Assembly: GCA_937941095.1 (NCBI GenBank)
Contig: CALDYJ010000139.1
Span: forward strand, 1-35,537
Source of the DNA: an uncultured Saprospiraceae bacterium
Lineage (GTDB): Bacteria > Bacteroidota > Bacteroidia > Chitinophagales > Saprospiraceae
DNA length: 35,537 nt
Reading direction: 5' to 3'
The notes below the pieces were generated by a model. It was given only the letters and a program-made list of their open reading frames with translations. It had not been told where the DNA came from and ran no database searches. The position numbers and the translations under genes were made by a program. Position 1 is the stretch's first letter. Every line of letters starts with the position of its first letter. Shown piece by piece: positions 10,001 through 18,158 of this stretch.

Positions 10001-10170
10001 TTAACATCAGACCAGAAGATGTCAAATTGGTCAGCGACTTGATTGAAGATACATGGGACAAAATAAAAGCAAAAGAGTTTAGTGAAGGGTGTGGTAAAGA
10101 TACTTGTGAATGGTGTATGTTGATCAAAAATCATGCAGGTGAAGCACACCGTGCTCCTAATCTAGATTAA
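7057..10170 (+). CDS. UvrD-type helicase fused to a Cas4/AddB-like PD-(D/E)XK Fe-S nuclease
   Basis: A 1037-residue superfamily 1A DNA helicase with a C-terminal RecB-family nuclease. The N-terminus has the Q-motif region LNNEQRAAVE, then Walker A GPGTGKT (42-48). Helicase motif II is VDEFQDT (275-281), followed by VVGDDDQSIFEFQGA and LFYVAMTRAKKEL. The nuclease domain begins near residue 775 and has the catalytic DYKTG with D916 and K918. Four cysteines (C786, C1012, C1017, C1020) are arranged as in the 4Fe-4S staple of Cas4 and AddB. Known relatives act in DNA end processing and repair. No partner such as AddA lies nearby, and it converges on batD with a 17-bp gap. A repair role is inference. 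Confidence 0.93.
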   Translation: MQLSFFQKSQQEAQFLKIIEQLNNEQRAAVEQTEGPVMVLAGPGTGKTQLLAARIANILYNTDAQAQNILCLTYTEAGVSAMRDRLKSFIGSSANQINIHTFHSYCHSIIQDNFQLFGKSNLEPLDDLERIEIIRSIIDELPADNILKQANQAYINERKINNFIRMMKSETWTKDEVIAAVDDYILSLPTRPDYQYKRKYKTFKPGDAKEAKVKEESQKMAKLNACSELLAVYQKKLKEHNRYDFEDMILWIIKAFYDHPDLLQQQQEEFLYILVDEFQDTNGSQFDLLEMLISFWDDPNIFVVGDDDQSIFEFQGARLSNTKNFIDKYRQSLTMVMLKNNYRSSTNIIESASHLITYNDDRLGNKLDFEVSKDLIAANEAVANLKTKPTLRVYKNKFQEQIEIVDEIETAYKNNQKLSDIAIIYAKHQQIKLIEELLLKKDIPFQTRKKKNILDHFLVEEVLHFLRYIEKESTQSLKGDFYLIKILHFEILDVSPADFSKLQFFQAKKKENPISWRQLISDEKLLKEIGIIDLDKFKRLSDALNELILLAKRIALPEMVQKLFNALGILPFAVQHENKKEYLQVLRTFFEYIESHALKDKKLDLKSFLARLDKMLEMNLAIPMTRVYGDINGVNLVTAHSSKGLEYECVYIIDCTKRNWEPAKTNFHSFKIPDTLTMSDQDALLESRRRLFYVAMTRAKKELKLSFAEFNEKERPQQITIFIDELIEGNKLVVENIEANESKTTQALFESMKETPHLLIHENIDIDHLVSNYEMSASSLNSYLDCPLRFYYEQLLKVPYLSSEAATYGTAMHNALKRFFDKMNASEETLEKNFLITSFEKELEHYAANFSDAGYKFRLEKGRLVLSKLYDQKISTWPKKTLLELPLRNVKFNDVMLKGFIDRLDVLEEDNALVVDYKTGSNPQKKLSKPTKANPYGGLYWRQLIFYKILCNYSSYSKYKINEASIAALEPDSDGNLNDHKINIRPEDVKLVSDLIEDTWDKIKAKEFSEGCGKDTCEWCMLIKNHAGEAHRAPNLD

Positions 10171-10187
10171 AGAAAAGTAGTTGAAAT

Positions 10188-11954
10188 TTAATTCGATTGA
10201 CTTTGTTCATTCAGTTCATTTTCAATAGCAACAATTACTGAACTTGCTTCATCATAAGTTGATTGCATGGATTGTTGATTTGCTTGTCCAGCAAACAATG
10301 CCATTTCACTTTTACTAAAGACAGCTGTAAGCTTTTGAATTAATACATCACTTACCCCTCTTGTTTTTAACTCTTCAGCCACCTTATCTTTACTTAATTC
10401 GGCATTTGAAATTTGCAACTTATCATTAGAATAGCCGATTAGAGCTTTCGATATTTCATCAAAAAAATCTCTGCTTTCACCTGCTTTTAATAAGTCGTAT
10501 GCTTTTTCTAATTTTAGTTTGGCAACATTAGAAGCTTCATTTTGTCTCAACAAAACTAAATCAACGTCTCCTCTTTTTACAAGAATTCTCTTATAGGCTA
10601 CTGCTCCTAGCAAACCAATAATTGGCAAAAATGACAAGATCCAAAAAACACTGCTTCTTCGCAATTTAAATCCTTGTGATTGAAAGCTTGAGCTAGTTAC
10701 ATTTGGTTTAATATTACTTGAAATGGCTTCACTTTCTGCAACCAAAGGATTAGAGGATTTCGTTTGAGTTCCTTTTGACACCATTACGTTATAGACTCCT
10801 GTCTGAACTGTAATGTATTTTAAACTGTCCGGATTAAAATAGGTAAATTCAGGTTTGATTAAATAACGTCCTACTTTTTTGGGTAAGACTTGAAATTCAA
10901 AACCTAAAGTACTTCTAAAAGCATTGTTTTTTTGAAGTACATTATCTTGAAGAACTTTTTTATCATAGACTTCTAAATTTTGATCTAAACTCAATTCAGG
11001 AGCACGAATATACTTGATGTCTCCATCTCCACTTATAGACATATTAATAGTTATGGCGTCATCAGTAGTTAATCTAGTTGGATTTACTATCGCACTTGCT
11101 TTAAACTCTCCAACGGCTCCACTAAAAGATTTTGGTGCTCCAGCTGGTAAATCAAGAACATCTAATGATACTTCAGAGCTGTTTACAAATTTATAATCTA
11201 TTTTAGGTCTTGACCAAATGCTTCTTCTTTCATTTGGGTCGCCTGTACTTATGCCGATTCTAAACCTTGATTCATCTATGTTGAGCTTACCTGTTTGTTG
11301 TGGAAACAGCGCAACTCTCTTTAAGGTTTGCTTATAATATACTTCTCCTTCGACGTCAACTTTTGAACTTTTTCCTCTTCCCATTCTTAATGCTCTTGCG
11401 AAAAAGCCTTTATATTCGGATTCATTCATCATGTTATAATTCTCTACTTGCACAGCGAAATAAATGTTATAATCAATGAAAACTTGTTGACCAAGAAAAG
11501 CGGTGTCATGACTTAATTCTGCTTTAACAAAAACCTTCCCACTTTTAAATACTTTTTCCTCATTAGAAGTAGCTTTTGAAGCTTCATCTACAGTGATTTT
11601 TACAAGATTAGATTTTATTTTTTTGCCTTTATAATATGCTGTTGCAGCAGGTATGACAAATCTTCCAACTTTTTTAGGAACTAAAACATAAGAAATGGAT
11701 TGCTTTTTTCTTGTCACTCCATTTATGGTTTGCATGCTGAATGAGGTATTAGGCCCTGAAACGATATCAAAAAAATCAAACTTTGGAGTCCTGATATTAT
11801 TCTTATCTAGGTTTTCAGTTTCATATTCTAAAGTAAAAGTATTTCCTTCTTGAATGACACTTTCGCTGACGGTAGCAATAAATTTATATTCTTGACCAAA
11901 TGATATAGATAAACAGCCGATAAAGAATATTATTGTTAAAAGACTTTTTACCAT
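10188..11954 (-). CDS. batD: BatD family membrane protein
   Basis: A 588-residue BatD-like protein. A signal peptide (1-20, ending SFGQ) is followed by a long beta-rich periplasmic region with the family motif SGPNTSFSMQTINGV. A single membrane helix lies at about 435-456 and a cytoplasmic helical tail follows. It is the last gene of the Bat operon, starting 2 bp after the stop of a short BatD paralogue. Bat proteins are linked to oxygen and stress tolerance and to envelope integrity in Bacteroides and Leptospira; the biochemical role is not settled. It converges on the helicase gene with no clear terminator between. Confidence 0.9.
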   Translation of the reverse strand: MVKSLLTIIFFIGCLSISFGQEYKFIATVSESVIQEGNTFTLEYETENLDKNNIRTPKFDFFDIVSGPNTSFSMQTINGVTRKKQSISYVLVPKKVGRFVIPAATAYYKGKKIKSNLVKITVDEASKATSNEEKVFKSGKVFVKAELSHDTAFLGQQVFIDYNIYFAVQVENYNMMNESEYKGFFARALRMGRGKSSKVDVEGEVYYKQTLKRVALFPQQTGKLNIDESRFRIGISTGDPNERRSIWSRPKIDYKFVNSSEVSLDVLDLPAGAPKSFSGAVGEFKASAIVNPTRLTTDDAITINMSISGDGDIKYIRAPELSLDQNLEVYDKKVLQDNVLQKNNAFRSTLGFEFQVLPKKVGRYLIKPEFTYFNPDSLKYITVQTGVYNVMVSKGTQTKSSNPLVAESEAISSNIKPNVTSSSFQSQGFKLRRSSVFWILSFLPIIGLLGAVAYKRILVKRGDVDLVLLRQNEASNVAKLKLEKAYDLLKAGESRDFFDEISKALIGYSNDKLQISNAELSKDKVAEELKTRGVSDVLIQKLTAVFSKSEMALFAGQANQQSMQSTYDEASSVIVAIENELNEQSQSN

Positions 11955-11956
11955 AT

Positions 11957-12421
11957 TTAGATTCTATATACTTTTCGTTTCTTTTTAAGTTTTTTAGCTG
12001 GGCTTTTCTTTTTAGAATGCTCTTTGATTCCCTGCTCTTTAAGTCCTTTTTTATTCGGTAGGACAAAAACTTTTTTGCTTTCTGATTTGTAATTTTCTCC
12101 TGCAATGTTGATCTCAATGCTTGGGATAATTAATTCACCTTCTGTATGTGGACTAAGTAAAAATGAAAGAGACTGCTCTTTACTCATATCCCCATTTATA
12201 ATAGACATACTGCTTGATCGATTTGGACCGCTAAGGATGCTAAATCCCTCAAATTCAGGAATTGGTAAATCTCTATTACTATTGGTCAAATTATATGAAA
12301 CCTCCAATGTATTTCCAGCTAAGATTGTATCTCTACTACAAGTTAAAACAAGTTCAATGTCTTGTGCTAAACTTGAGCAAATAAAAACTAAATACATGAA
12401 TAAACTATAAAAAACTTTCAT
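11957..12421 (-). CDS. Free-standing BatD N-terminal-domain paralogue
   Basis: A 154-residue secreted protein. A signal peptide (1-19, ending SSLA) precedes a single beta-rich domain. Its segment LSGPNRSSSMSIINGDMSKE lines up with the BatD segment VSGPNTSFSMQTINGVTRKK next door. The spacing to the following beta strands (EGELIIPSIEI against VGRFVIPAATA) is the same. The protein then ends in a very basic tail (KKKSPAKKLKKKRK) with no membrane helix. It sits between batC and full-length batD with gaps of 17 and 2 bp, so it is in the operon. It looks like a tandem duplicate reduced to the first domain. Function is unknown; binding partners of BatD is a guess. Confidence 0.8.
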   Translation of the reverse strand: MKVFYSLFMYLVFICSSLAQDIELVLTCSRDTILAGNTLEVSYNLTNSNRDLPIPEFEGFSILSGPNRSSSMSIINGDMSKEQSLSFLLSPHTEGELIIPSIEINIAGENYKSESKKVFVLPNKKGLKEQGIKEHSKKKSPAKKLKKKRKVYRI

Positions 12422-12438
12422 TCATTACTTGTTTGGGT

Positions 12439-13215
12439 TTACCAATCTTTTGATGGTTTTCCTGGCTTTGATTTTGACTTCACTAATTTCTCTTGTGTTT
12501 TTCTTTCGTCTTCTTCTACAGCTTGCAATATTCTCGCAGCTTCTTCTTTACTTAAATCTGTTTTTTCTTCTGATGGTTTTGGTTCATTTTCTTCTTCCCC
12601 TTCTTTTCCGTCTTCAGAATTTTCTTGCTCTTCGTTTTCCTTTTCTTCATTTTCACTTTCTTCGCCCTCTTTTTTTTCTTCTTTTTCTTCTTGTTCTTGT
12701 TTTTCTTGGTTTTGCTGCTGATCCTGTTTTTCTTCTTCCCCTTCTTCCCCGTCTTTAGGATTATCACATTCTTTCTGTTCTTGCTGCTGCTGTTGTTTCA
12801 ATAATCTTTTAGCCAAAGTGAGATTATGTTTAGCATCATCATCTTTTGGATTTATTTTTAGTGTATTGATATAGGAGTTTATTCCTTCTTCTAACTTTCC
12901 TGCATTCAAATAGGAATTGCCTAAATTGTAAAATGCATCAGCTCGGGTGTCATCATCTTTGGCTAACCTTGCTGCATTTTCATAATGGCTTATAGCTTCT
13001 TCAAATCTATCTTGCATATAAATCGAATTACCAAGATTGTATTCTCCATTTACGGAAGGTTTTACTTCTAGAGATTTTCTGTAATTCTCTTCTGCTTCGA
13101 TAAAATTTTCAGCATAATAACAATCATCACCTTCTTGTTTTAACTCGTGTGATGACTGATTAAAAGCTAATGTTATGGCAAATAAGGATAATATAAATGT
13201 TGAAATGTATCTCAT
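12439..13215 (-). CDS. batC: TPR protein of the Bat operon (BatC-like)
   Basis: 258 residues: a signal peptide (1-18), then about three TPR units (residues 24-140, with EYNLGNSIYMQDRFEEAISHY and AFYNLGNSYLNAGKLEEG). Next comes a long Gln/Glu/Lys low-complexity stretch (about 139-215) and a conserved C-terminal block DLSKEEAARILQAVEEDERK ending in GKPSKDW. That tail is typical of Bat-operon TPR proteins. It follows batB by 77 bp, the largest gap within the operon. TPRs usually serve as protein-binding scaffolds. The names BatC and BatE are used inconsistently across genomes. Opposite-strand and shifted frames here come from the biased composition. Confidence 0.88.
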   Translation of the reverse strand: MRYISTFILSLFAITLAFNQSSHELKQEGDDCYYAENFIEAEENYRKSLEVKPSVNGEYNLGNSIYMQDRFEEAISHYENAARLAKDDDTRADAFYNLGNSYLNAGKLEEGINSYINTLKINPKDDDAKHNLTLAKRLLKQQQQQEQKECDNPKDGEEGEEEKQDQQQNQEKQEQEEKEEKKEGEESENEEKENEEQENSEDGKEGEEENEPKPSEEKTDLSKEEAARILQAVEEDERKTQEKLVKSKSKPGKPSKDW

Positions 13216-13292
13216 GCTTCTAAAACGATTCAGGATTAAACTTAGTTGTTTATATGAACAATAATAAAATTAAGGTTTTTGGGGCTAAGATG

Positions 13293-14324
13293 CTACACTC
13301 CAAAAATATCTTTCTCTGCAATGGTTCTGTTTTTGCGGTAATTTATAAGAGAATCTATCAAAAGCAACAGGAGTGTAAATCCAATAAAATATTGAAAATA
13401 GCTTTTGTATTCAGTAATTGACCTTTGCTCAAAATCTCTTTTCTCGATCTTATCAATTCTTTTTCTCAACTCTTTAATTACTGCATCAGAATTTTCTTGA
13501 AGGTTGAAATAGGCCCCATTTCCTCTAGTTGCTAATTCTGTTAACATACTCGGATTCATTTTTGAAATAACTGGATTTCCTGTCTTATCCCTTTTATAAT
13601 CTCTTTGACCATTTTGATAAACAATTGGAATTCTATCTCCTTCTGCTGTCCCGACTCCAACTGTAAAAATCAAAAGCCCATTAGCCGTAGCTTCTTCAGC
13701 AACATTTAAAGCTTTTTCTTCATGATTCTCTCCATCAGTAATAATGACTAAGGCCTTATGTTGTTTATTATTTTCTTCATAAGAAGCTTCAGCTAAATCT
13801 ATTACTTCTGCAAAATCCGTCCCTTGTGTTGGAGCCATGTTAGGATTAGCACTTTTTATAAATAAGGAAGCAGCAGCATAGTCCACTGTAAGTGGCATTT
13901 GGAGATAAGCATTTCCAGCAAAGAGAATTAAGCCCATCCTTTCTCCCTTAAGACCATCTGCTAAATTCTCAGCAAATTTTCTTGCTCGATCCAATCTGCT
14001 TGGCCTAACATCTTCTGCAAGCATACTGGTTGAAATGTCTAAAGCGATGAATACATCTACGGATTTTTGTTTCACCTTTTCTGTTTTTGCGCCCCATTGT
14101 GGGTTTGCAAAGGCAAAACATAAACTCAAAAGAGCAAAAGAGAAAAGTAAAAATTTCACCAAGTGTTTATACCTAGGAAGATCAGTAACCAATTTGTTTA
14201 AAGTACTTGATTCGCTAAATGAAGCCAAAGCTTTTTTTCTCAAAGCCATAAACACCAAAAACAACAGTATCACAATTGGTACTGTTATTAAAGAATAAAG
14301 ATGTTCAACGTATTCGAATCTCAT
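13293..14324 (-). CDS. batB: BatB, membrane protein with a von Willebrand factor A domain
   Basis: 343 residues. There are membrane helices at about 10-28 and 55-75, then a VWA domain whose metal-ion-dependent adhesion motif is DISTS (D96-S100). Other VWA elements are TQGTDF and IITDGENHEE. A final membrane helix lies near 310-330. The ATG at 14324 is 1 bp past the batA stop, implying translational coupling. BatA and BatB are paralogous VWA proteins in a complex with MoxR and the other Bat proteins. Confidence 0.93.
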   Translation of the reverse strand: MRFEYVEHLYSLITVPIVILLFLVFMALRKKALASFSESSTLNKLVTDLPRYKHLVKFLLFSFALLSLCFAFANPQWGAKTEKVKQKSVDVFIALDISTSMLAEDVRPSRLDRARKFAENLADGLKGERMGLILFAGNAYLQMPLTVDYAAASLFIKSANPNMAPTQGTDFAEVIDLAEASYEENNKQHKALVIITDGENHEEKALNVAEEATANGLLIFTVGVGTAEGDRIPIVYQNGQRDYKRDKTGNPVISKMNPSMLTELATRGNGAYFNLQENSDAVIKELRKRIDKIEKRDFEQRSITEYKSYFQYFIGFTLLLLLIDSLINYRKNRTIAEKDIFGV

Positions 14325-14325
14325 G

Positions 14326-15339
14326 TTATGGTATAGCTCTTAAAAATAAATATTTAAGTAAGGCTTCTAATAATAAAAAGATGATTCCAGCTAAAGCAAA
14401 TAAGTGAAATTTTTCTTGATATCTTTTTAAAATACTTACTTCAATCTCCGTTTTCTCTAACTTATCAATTTCAGCATAAATTCTTTCTAGGCTTTCAGCT
14501 GAAGTTGCTCTATAATACCTCCCTCCAGTAATACCTGATATTTCTCTTAGTAATTGCTCATCAATTTGAACCCTCGACATTCCAAAGAAAAAATCACCGT
14601 TACTTTTCTTACTTACAGGCGCATAAGCATCTCCTGTTGTTCCTACACCAATTGTATAGACTTTAATCTTAAATTCTTGTGCTATTTCTGCGGCAGTGAG
14701 CGGTTTGACATAGCCAGTATTGTTTACACCATCTGTTAGCAATATAACAACCTTGCTTTTTGCTTCACTATCTTTCAATCTGTTTACTGAAGTAGCCAAT
14801 CCCATTCCAATGGCTGTACCATCTTGCATAATACCACATTGTAGACCTGCTTGAGGATTTAAGTACTCCAATAGCACAGCATGGTCTGTAGTCAGTGGAC
14901 ATTGTGTATAGGCTTCACCAGCAAAAGCCGTTAGGCCTATTCTATCGTATTTTCTTCCTCTAATAAAATCTCCAGCTACTTTCTTACTAACCCACAACCT
15001 GTCTGGCTTAAAATCTTGGGCTAACATACTACTCGATAAATCCATAGCTAATACAATATCAATTCCATCAGCTTTTATTTCTTCTTCTTTTAGCGTTTCT
15101 TGTGGCCTGGCTATTGCAATGATTAATGCAGTGCATGCGAGTATTCTAAAAATTGGAATTAAAATTCTTAACCTTCCTCTTATAGATGCAAAGTCTTCTA
15201 GTGAATTAAAACTAGAGAGTCTTATTTTTGGAAAATAATTATTCCTTTTAAAGTAATACCAAGCAATTAGCAAGGGTATCAATAAGAACAGGAGAAAAAA
15301 CTCCGGGTTTACAACATGTAGGTTTCCGAAAATTTTCAT
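14326..15339 (-). CDS. batA: BatA, membrane protein with a von Willebrand factor A domain
   Basis: 337 residues with membrane helices at about 12-29 and 57-77, a VWA domain with the MIDAS motif DLSSS (D100-S104) and VVILLTDGVNNTG, and a C-terminal helix at about 312-332. Its ATG overlaps the stop of the upstream gene by one base (TAATG), which suggests coupling by re-initiation. It is paralogous to batB directly downstream. Confidence 0.93.
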   Translation of the reverse strand: MKIFGNLHVVNPEFFLLFLLIPLLIAWYYFKRNNYFPKIRLSSFNSLEDFASIRGRLRILIPIFRILACTALIIAIARPQETLKEEEIKADGIDIVLAMDLSSSMLAQDFKPDRLWVSKKVAGDFIRGRKYDRIGLTAFAGEAYTQCPLTTDHAVLLEYLNPQAGLQCGIMQDGTAIGMGLATSVNRLKDSEAKSKVVILLTDGVNNTGYVKPLTAAEIAQEFKIKVYTIGVGTTGDAYAPVSKKSNGDFFFGMSRVQIDEQLLREISGITGGRYYRATSAESLERIYAEIDKLEKTEIEVSILKRYQEKFHLFALAGIIFLLLEALLKYLFLRAIP

Positions 15340-16280
15340 TATGAAATTTCTTTTTCCTGTTCAGTATCTATCACCTCTACTTTCTTTGTTTTTCTTATAA
15401 AATCTTCTGACTGCTCCATTTGTTTACTATGAATATCTACAGGTGGTTCTGCTTTTGCAAATTTTACCATATCAGCCATTCTAAACATTTTAGTCAACTG
15501 CTCTTTATGTCCTTCGCTGATGTCTTTTGACTTTAAATCTGAAATTATTTCTTCTGTAGTTGATTCTAATGCTTGTACTTCAAATCTATTTTCCAAATAT
15601 TCTCGAACGATATAGGTCAATTTAGATTGATGTTCTTTGATCATGCCTTGCTGCCAAAGTTTTTCAACGGCTAGATCTTTTAGTTTAGACAAAGCTAATT
15701 CGTGCGCAGGTATGATTACCTCAGGAGCAACTATTTGCTCTGCTTCTTTTTTACGTTTCCAATACAAATACCCACCTAAACCTAATGAAGCCACTATTCC
15801 AAACACAATTAATAATGGAATGATGTCTTCAAATTTAAAAGGCTCTTCTTTTATACTTCGGATTGCTCGTGGCTCTTGAGAAGTGACTTGAAAAGGATTA
15901 ACTTTTAAAGGGATTTTTGTAGTGACTTTCGCGTAACGTTTGCCATTAGCCACGAACGAAACCCTAATGCCTGGAATCCAATATAAGCCAGAGTCTCTTG
16001 AGGTAAGTTGTATCTTTTTTTCTAAAACTATGTCTCCAGAAGCATTAATCGTATCCCAGGCAAATTCTTCTATAATTTCAATTCCTTCAACATCTTTTAA
16101 TTCATCTAAAAGCGCTTCAGGTTGCTTAACATTTGCGGCTCCATAGATACTCACTCGCAAGGCTACTTCATCATGCTCAGTTATAGTGGTACTATCTATC
16201 TCCATATTAACATCTTGTGCGAATAAAGGAAATAATCCTAGGATCAAAAGAAGTGATAATATATTAAATAGCTTAATCAA
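15339..16280 (-). CDS. Membrane-anchored Bat-operon protein (BatD/DUF4381-like)
   Basis: 313 residues: a signal peptide (1-21, ending PLFAQ), a beta-rich periplasmic part, one membrane helix at about 150-172, a basic stop (WKRKKEAE), and a helical cytoplasmic tail with REYLENRFEVQALESTTEE. This layout is that of DUF4381 or BatD-like partners between DUF58 and VWA genes. The start is a TTG at 16280: no ATG fits, and the signal peptide follows at once, 1 nt after the DUF58 stop. The family assignment rests on layout and context more than on a diagnostic motif. Confidence 0.8.
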   Translation of the reverse strand: MIKLFNILSLLLILGLFPLFAQDVNMEIDSTTITEHDEVALRVSIYGAANVKQPEALLDELKDVEGIEIIEEFAWDTINASGDIVLEKKIQLTSRDSGLYWIPGIRVSFVANGKRYAKVTTKIPLKVNPFQVTSQEPRAIRSIKEEPFKFEDIIPLLIVFGIVASLGLGGYLYWKRKKEAEQIVAPEVIIPAHELALSKLKDLAVEKLWQQGMIKEHQSKLTYIVREYLENRFEVQALESTTEEIISDLKSKDISEGHKEQLTKMFRMADMVKFAKAEPPVDIHSKQMEQSEDFIRKTKKVEVIDTEQEKEIS

Positions 16281-16281
16281 A

Positions 16282-17154
16282 TTAATTGGATCTCTTTTTA
16301 AAAAAGTTTAAAAGAACATTTACATATGGTTTATTGGTTACCAATGTTATGCTATCCGCTCCTGAACGAATAAAAGCATCTTTAAAATACTTTTGATTCT
16401 GTTTGAAGCTTTCCTCATATTTTTCTCTGCTTCCAGAAGTAAAAGGATCAAAGTAGCCAGATTTTCCTGTTTCAGCATGCTGAAACCTAATTAAGAAACC
16501 TGATTTGGGCAATGCTTTTTCTTTTTCATCGTATATGTTCAAACCAATTATGTCATGTCTTCTTGATACGATCTTCAATGCATCAATGTAACCTTCATCT
16601 TGGAAATCAGATAATAAAAAACAGATGCTTCTCTTTTTAATGACATTATTAAAATACTCTAAAGCTTGGGCTATATTAGTTTGTTTGCTCTCAGGATTAA
16701 AATTAACTAATTCACGAATGATCCTTAAGATGTGTTGTCGCCCTTTCTTTGGAGGAATAAATTTTTCAATCTTATCTGAAAAAAACAAAACACCTACTTT
16801 GTCATTATTATTAATGGCAGAAAATGAAATGACTGCACATATTTCAGTGATCAAATCACTTTTTAATTGTTTAGCCGTACCAAATTGAACAGACTTACTT
16901 ACATCAACTAACAAAATAACGGTTAACTCTCTTTCTTCTTCAAATACCTTAACGTGCGTTTCTCCAGTTCTTGCTGTTACATTCCAATCTATGTTCCTCA
17001 CATCATCCCCATATTGATAGCTCCTCACCTCGCTAAAAGACATCCCTCTACCTTTAAAAGCTGAGGAATATTCTCCAGAAAAGATCTGCTTAGACAGGCC
17101 TTTCGTCTTAATTTCTATTTTTCGTACTTTTTTTAATAACTCTGTAGTATCCAT
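16282..17154 (-). CDS. DUF58 protein with a VWA-like fold
   Basis: 290 residues, cytoplasmic, with no signal peptide. The DUF58 signature GDDVRNIDWNVTARTG spans about residues 49-64, and a VWA MIDAS-like DVSKS follows at 84-88. DUF58 genes are standard partners of MoxR ATPases. The ATG overlaps the preceding stop by one base (TAATG). DUF58 proteins are thought to be MoxR clients or adaptors; the exact role is unproven. Confidence 0.92.
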   Translation of the reverse strand: MDTTELLKKVRKIEIKTKGLSKQIFSGEYSSAFKGRGMSFSEVRSYQYGDDVRNIDWNVTARTGETHVKVFEEERELTVILLVDVSKSVQFGTAKQLKSDLITEICAVISFSAINNNDKVGVLFFSDKIEKFIPPKKGRQHILRIIRELVNFNPESKQTNIAQALEYFNNVIKKRSICFLLSDFQDEGYIDALKIVSRRHDIIGLNIYDEKEKALPKSGFLIRFQHAETGKSGYFDPFTSGSREKYEESFKQNQKYFKDAFIRSGADSITLVTNKPYVNVLLNFFKKRSN

Positions 17155-18128
17155 TACTTACTTTGTAAAGCCTTTAGCGTCGTATTCTTTTTCAAATAGG
17201 GTTTTAAAAGAGCATAGCTGATAAAAACATGCTCTTCTCCAAATATCTTATCATAAGGGGTATAAAAACTTACTCCTTCTTGTTCCAAAGAAAATGCTGA
17301 AATCTTTTGTTTCAATAACCATAATCTGTAACCAGAATGTTTGAATTTCCCTTCATCATTTGCGGCCTTCATCATTTGTTCCTTTACCACACCTCTTAAT
17401 TGCTTGTTCTTAACAAATAGATCTTCCATTTTTAAGTTCTTCCCTTTTTGCAAATCAAAATTAAATGGAATTTCTTCCACTGTATCTGACCAAGTATTTT
17501 CAAAGAATAATTTTCCATTAATAACTTTATCATTTTCAAAAAATATTCTATTGTAAATTAATCCTTTAGAAATTTTGTTTTCGTTTTCCGGATTTATTCG
17601 TTGATCAATTTCTGTTCTCCAAGCGAGCGATTTATCCTTCAACCAAGTGATGAAGGTCTCATCCATATTTTTTGGGAATTCAATTATCTTTTCCACGTCA
17701 TTGGAAATATAATTTTCATTTAGGCCTTTTGCGGAAAATTCCTTTTTACTTGTAAAAGTGCCGAAAGCAACTGATTCTGTACCAATTGTCTCTATGTTTA
17801 GTGTCAGGCCATTTGCAATTAAACGTCCATTTATATAGCCGTTTGGCAAGCCATTAAATCTCTGAACCATCTCCAGCTCATCGTTTTCTATACTACCATC
17901 TAGCATATATTGTTCATTGCTAGAATTATAGCTTAGGTATCCTTTGCAATGATATCCATCAAAACCTAAAACTAGTGCACAATCATGCGCTTCATTTATG
18001 GTTCCTAAATAATTCTTCACCCAAATCAATTTGGTATTTGGAGGAAATAATCTATTGACCTCGGCTTTTACTTGAGCTTCGAGCGTAGTAGACATCAACA
18101 GATAACATATAAAAATGAAATATTTCAT
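17154..18128 (-). CDS. Secreted DUF3298-like protein inside the Bat operon
   Basis: 324 residues from the ATG at 18128, which begins a good signal peptide (MKYFIFICYLLMSTTLEAQ); a TTG five codons upstream is less likely. The middle is beta-rich with repeated GYxxGxL-type strands. The C-terminal third, ending VSFYTPYDKIFGEEHVFISY, resembles the DUF3298 (RsiV C-terminal) pattern. It lies between moxR and DUF58, 30 bp after moxR and overlapping DUF58 by one base, so it is part of the operon. I do not know it as a usual Bat gene. Function is unknown. Confidence 0.75.
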   Translation of the reverse strand: MKYFIFICYLLMSTTLEAQVKAEVNRLFPPNTKLIWVKNYLGTINEAHDCALVLGFDGYHCKGYLSYNSSNEQYMLDGSIENDELEMVQRFNGLPNGYINGRLIANGLTLNIETIGTESVAFGTFTSKKEFSAKGLNENYISNDVEKIIEFPKNMDETFITWLKDKSLAWRTEIDQRINPENENKISKGLIYNRIFFENDKVINGKLFFENTWSDTVEEIPFNFDLQKGKNLKMEDLFVKNKQLRGVVKEQMMKAANDEGKFKHSGYRLWLLKQKISAFSLEQEGVSFYTPYDKIFGEEHVFISYALLKPYLKKNTTLKALQSK

Positions 18129-18158
18129 TATTTTTCTTTTCAAGCAACCTTGATGAAA

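Noticed and set aside
9370..10170. A cas4 gene or a phage-defence system
   Set aside because: The Cas4-like nuclease is fused in frame to a full UvrD helicase and there are no cas, restriction or other defence genes around it.
12429..12767. Leu/Phe-rich plus frame and Lys-rich minus frame over batC
   Set aside because: Both are produced by the skewed low-complexity sequence of batC in other frames.
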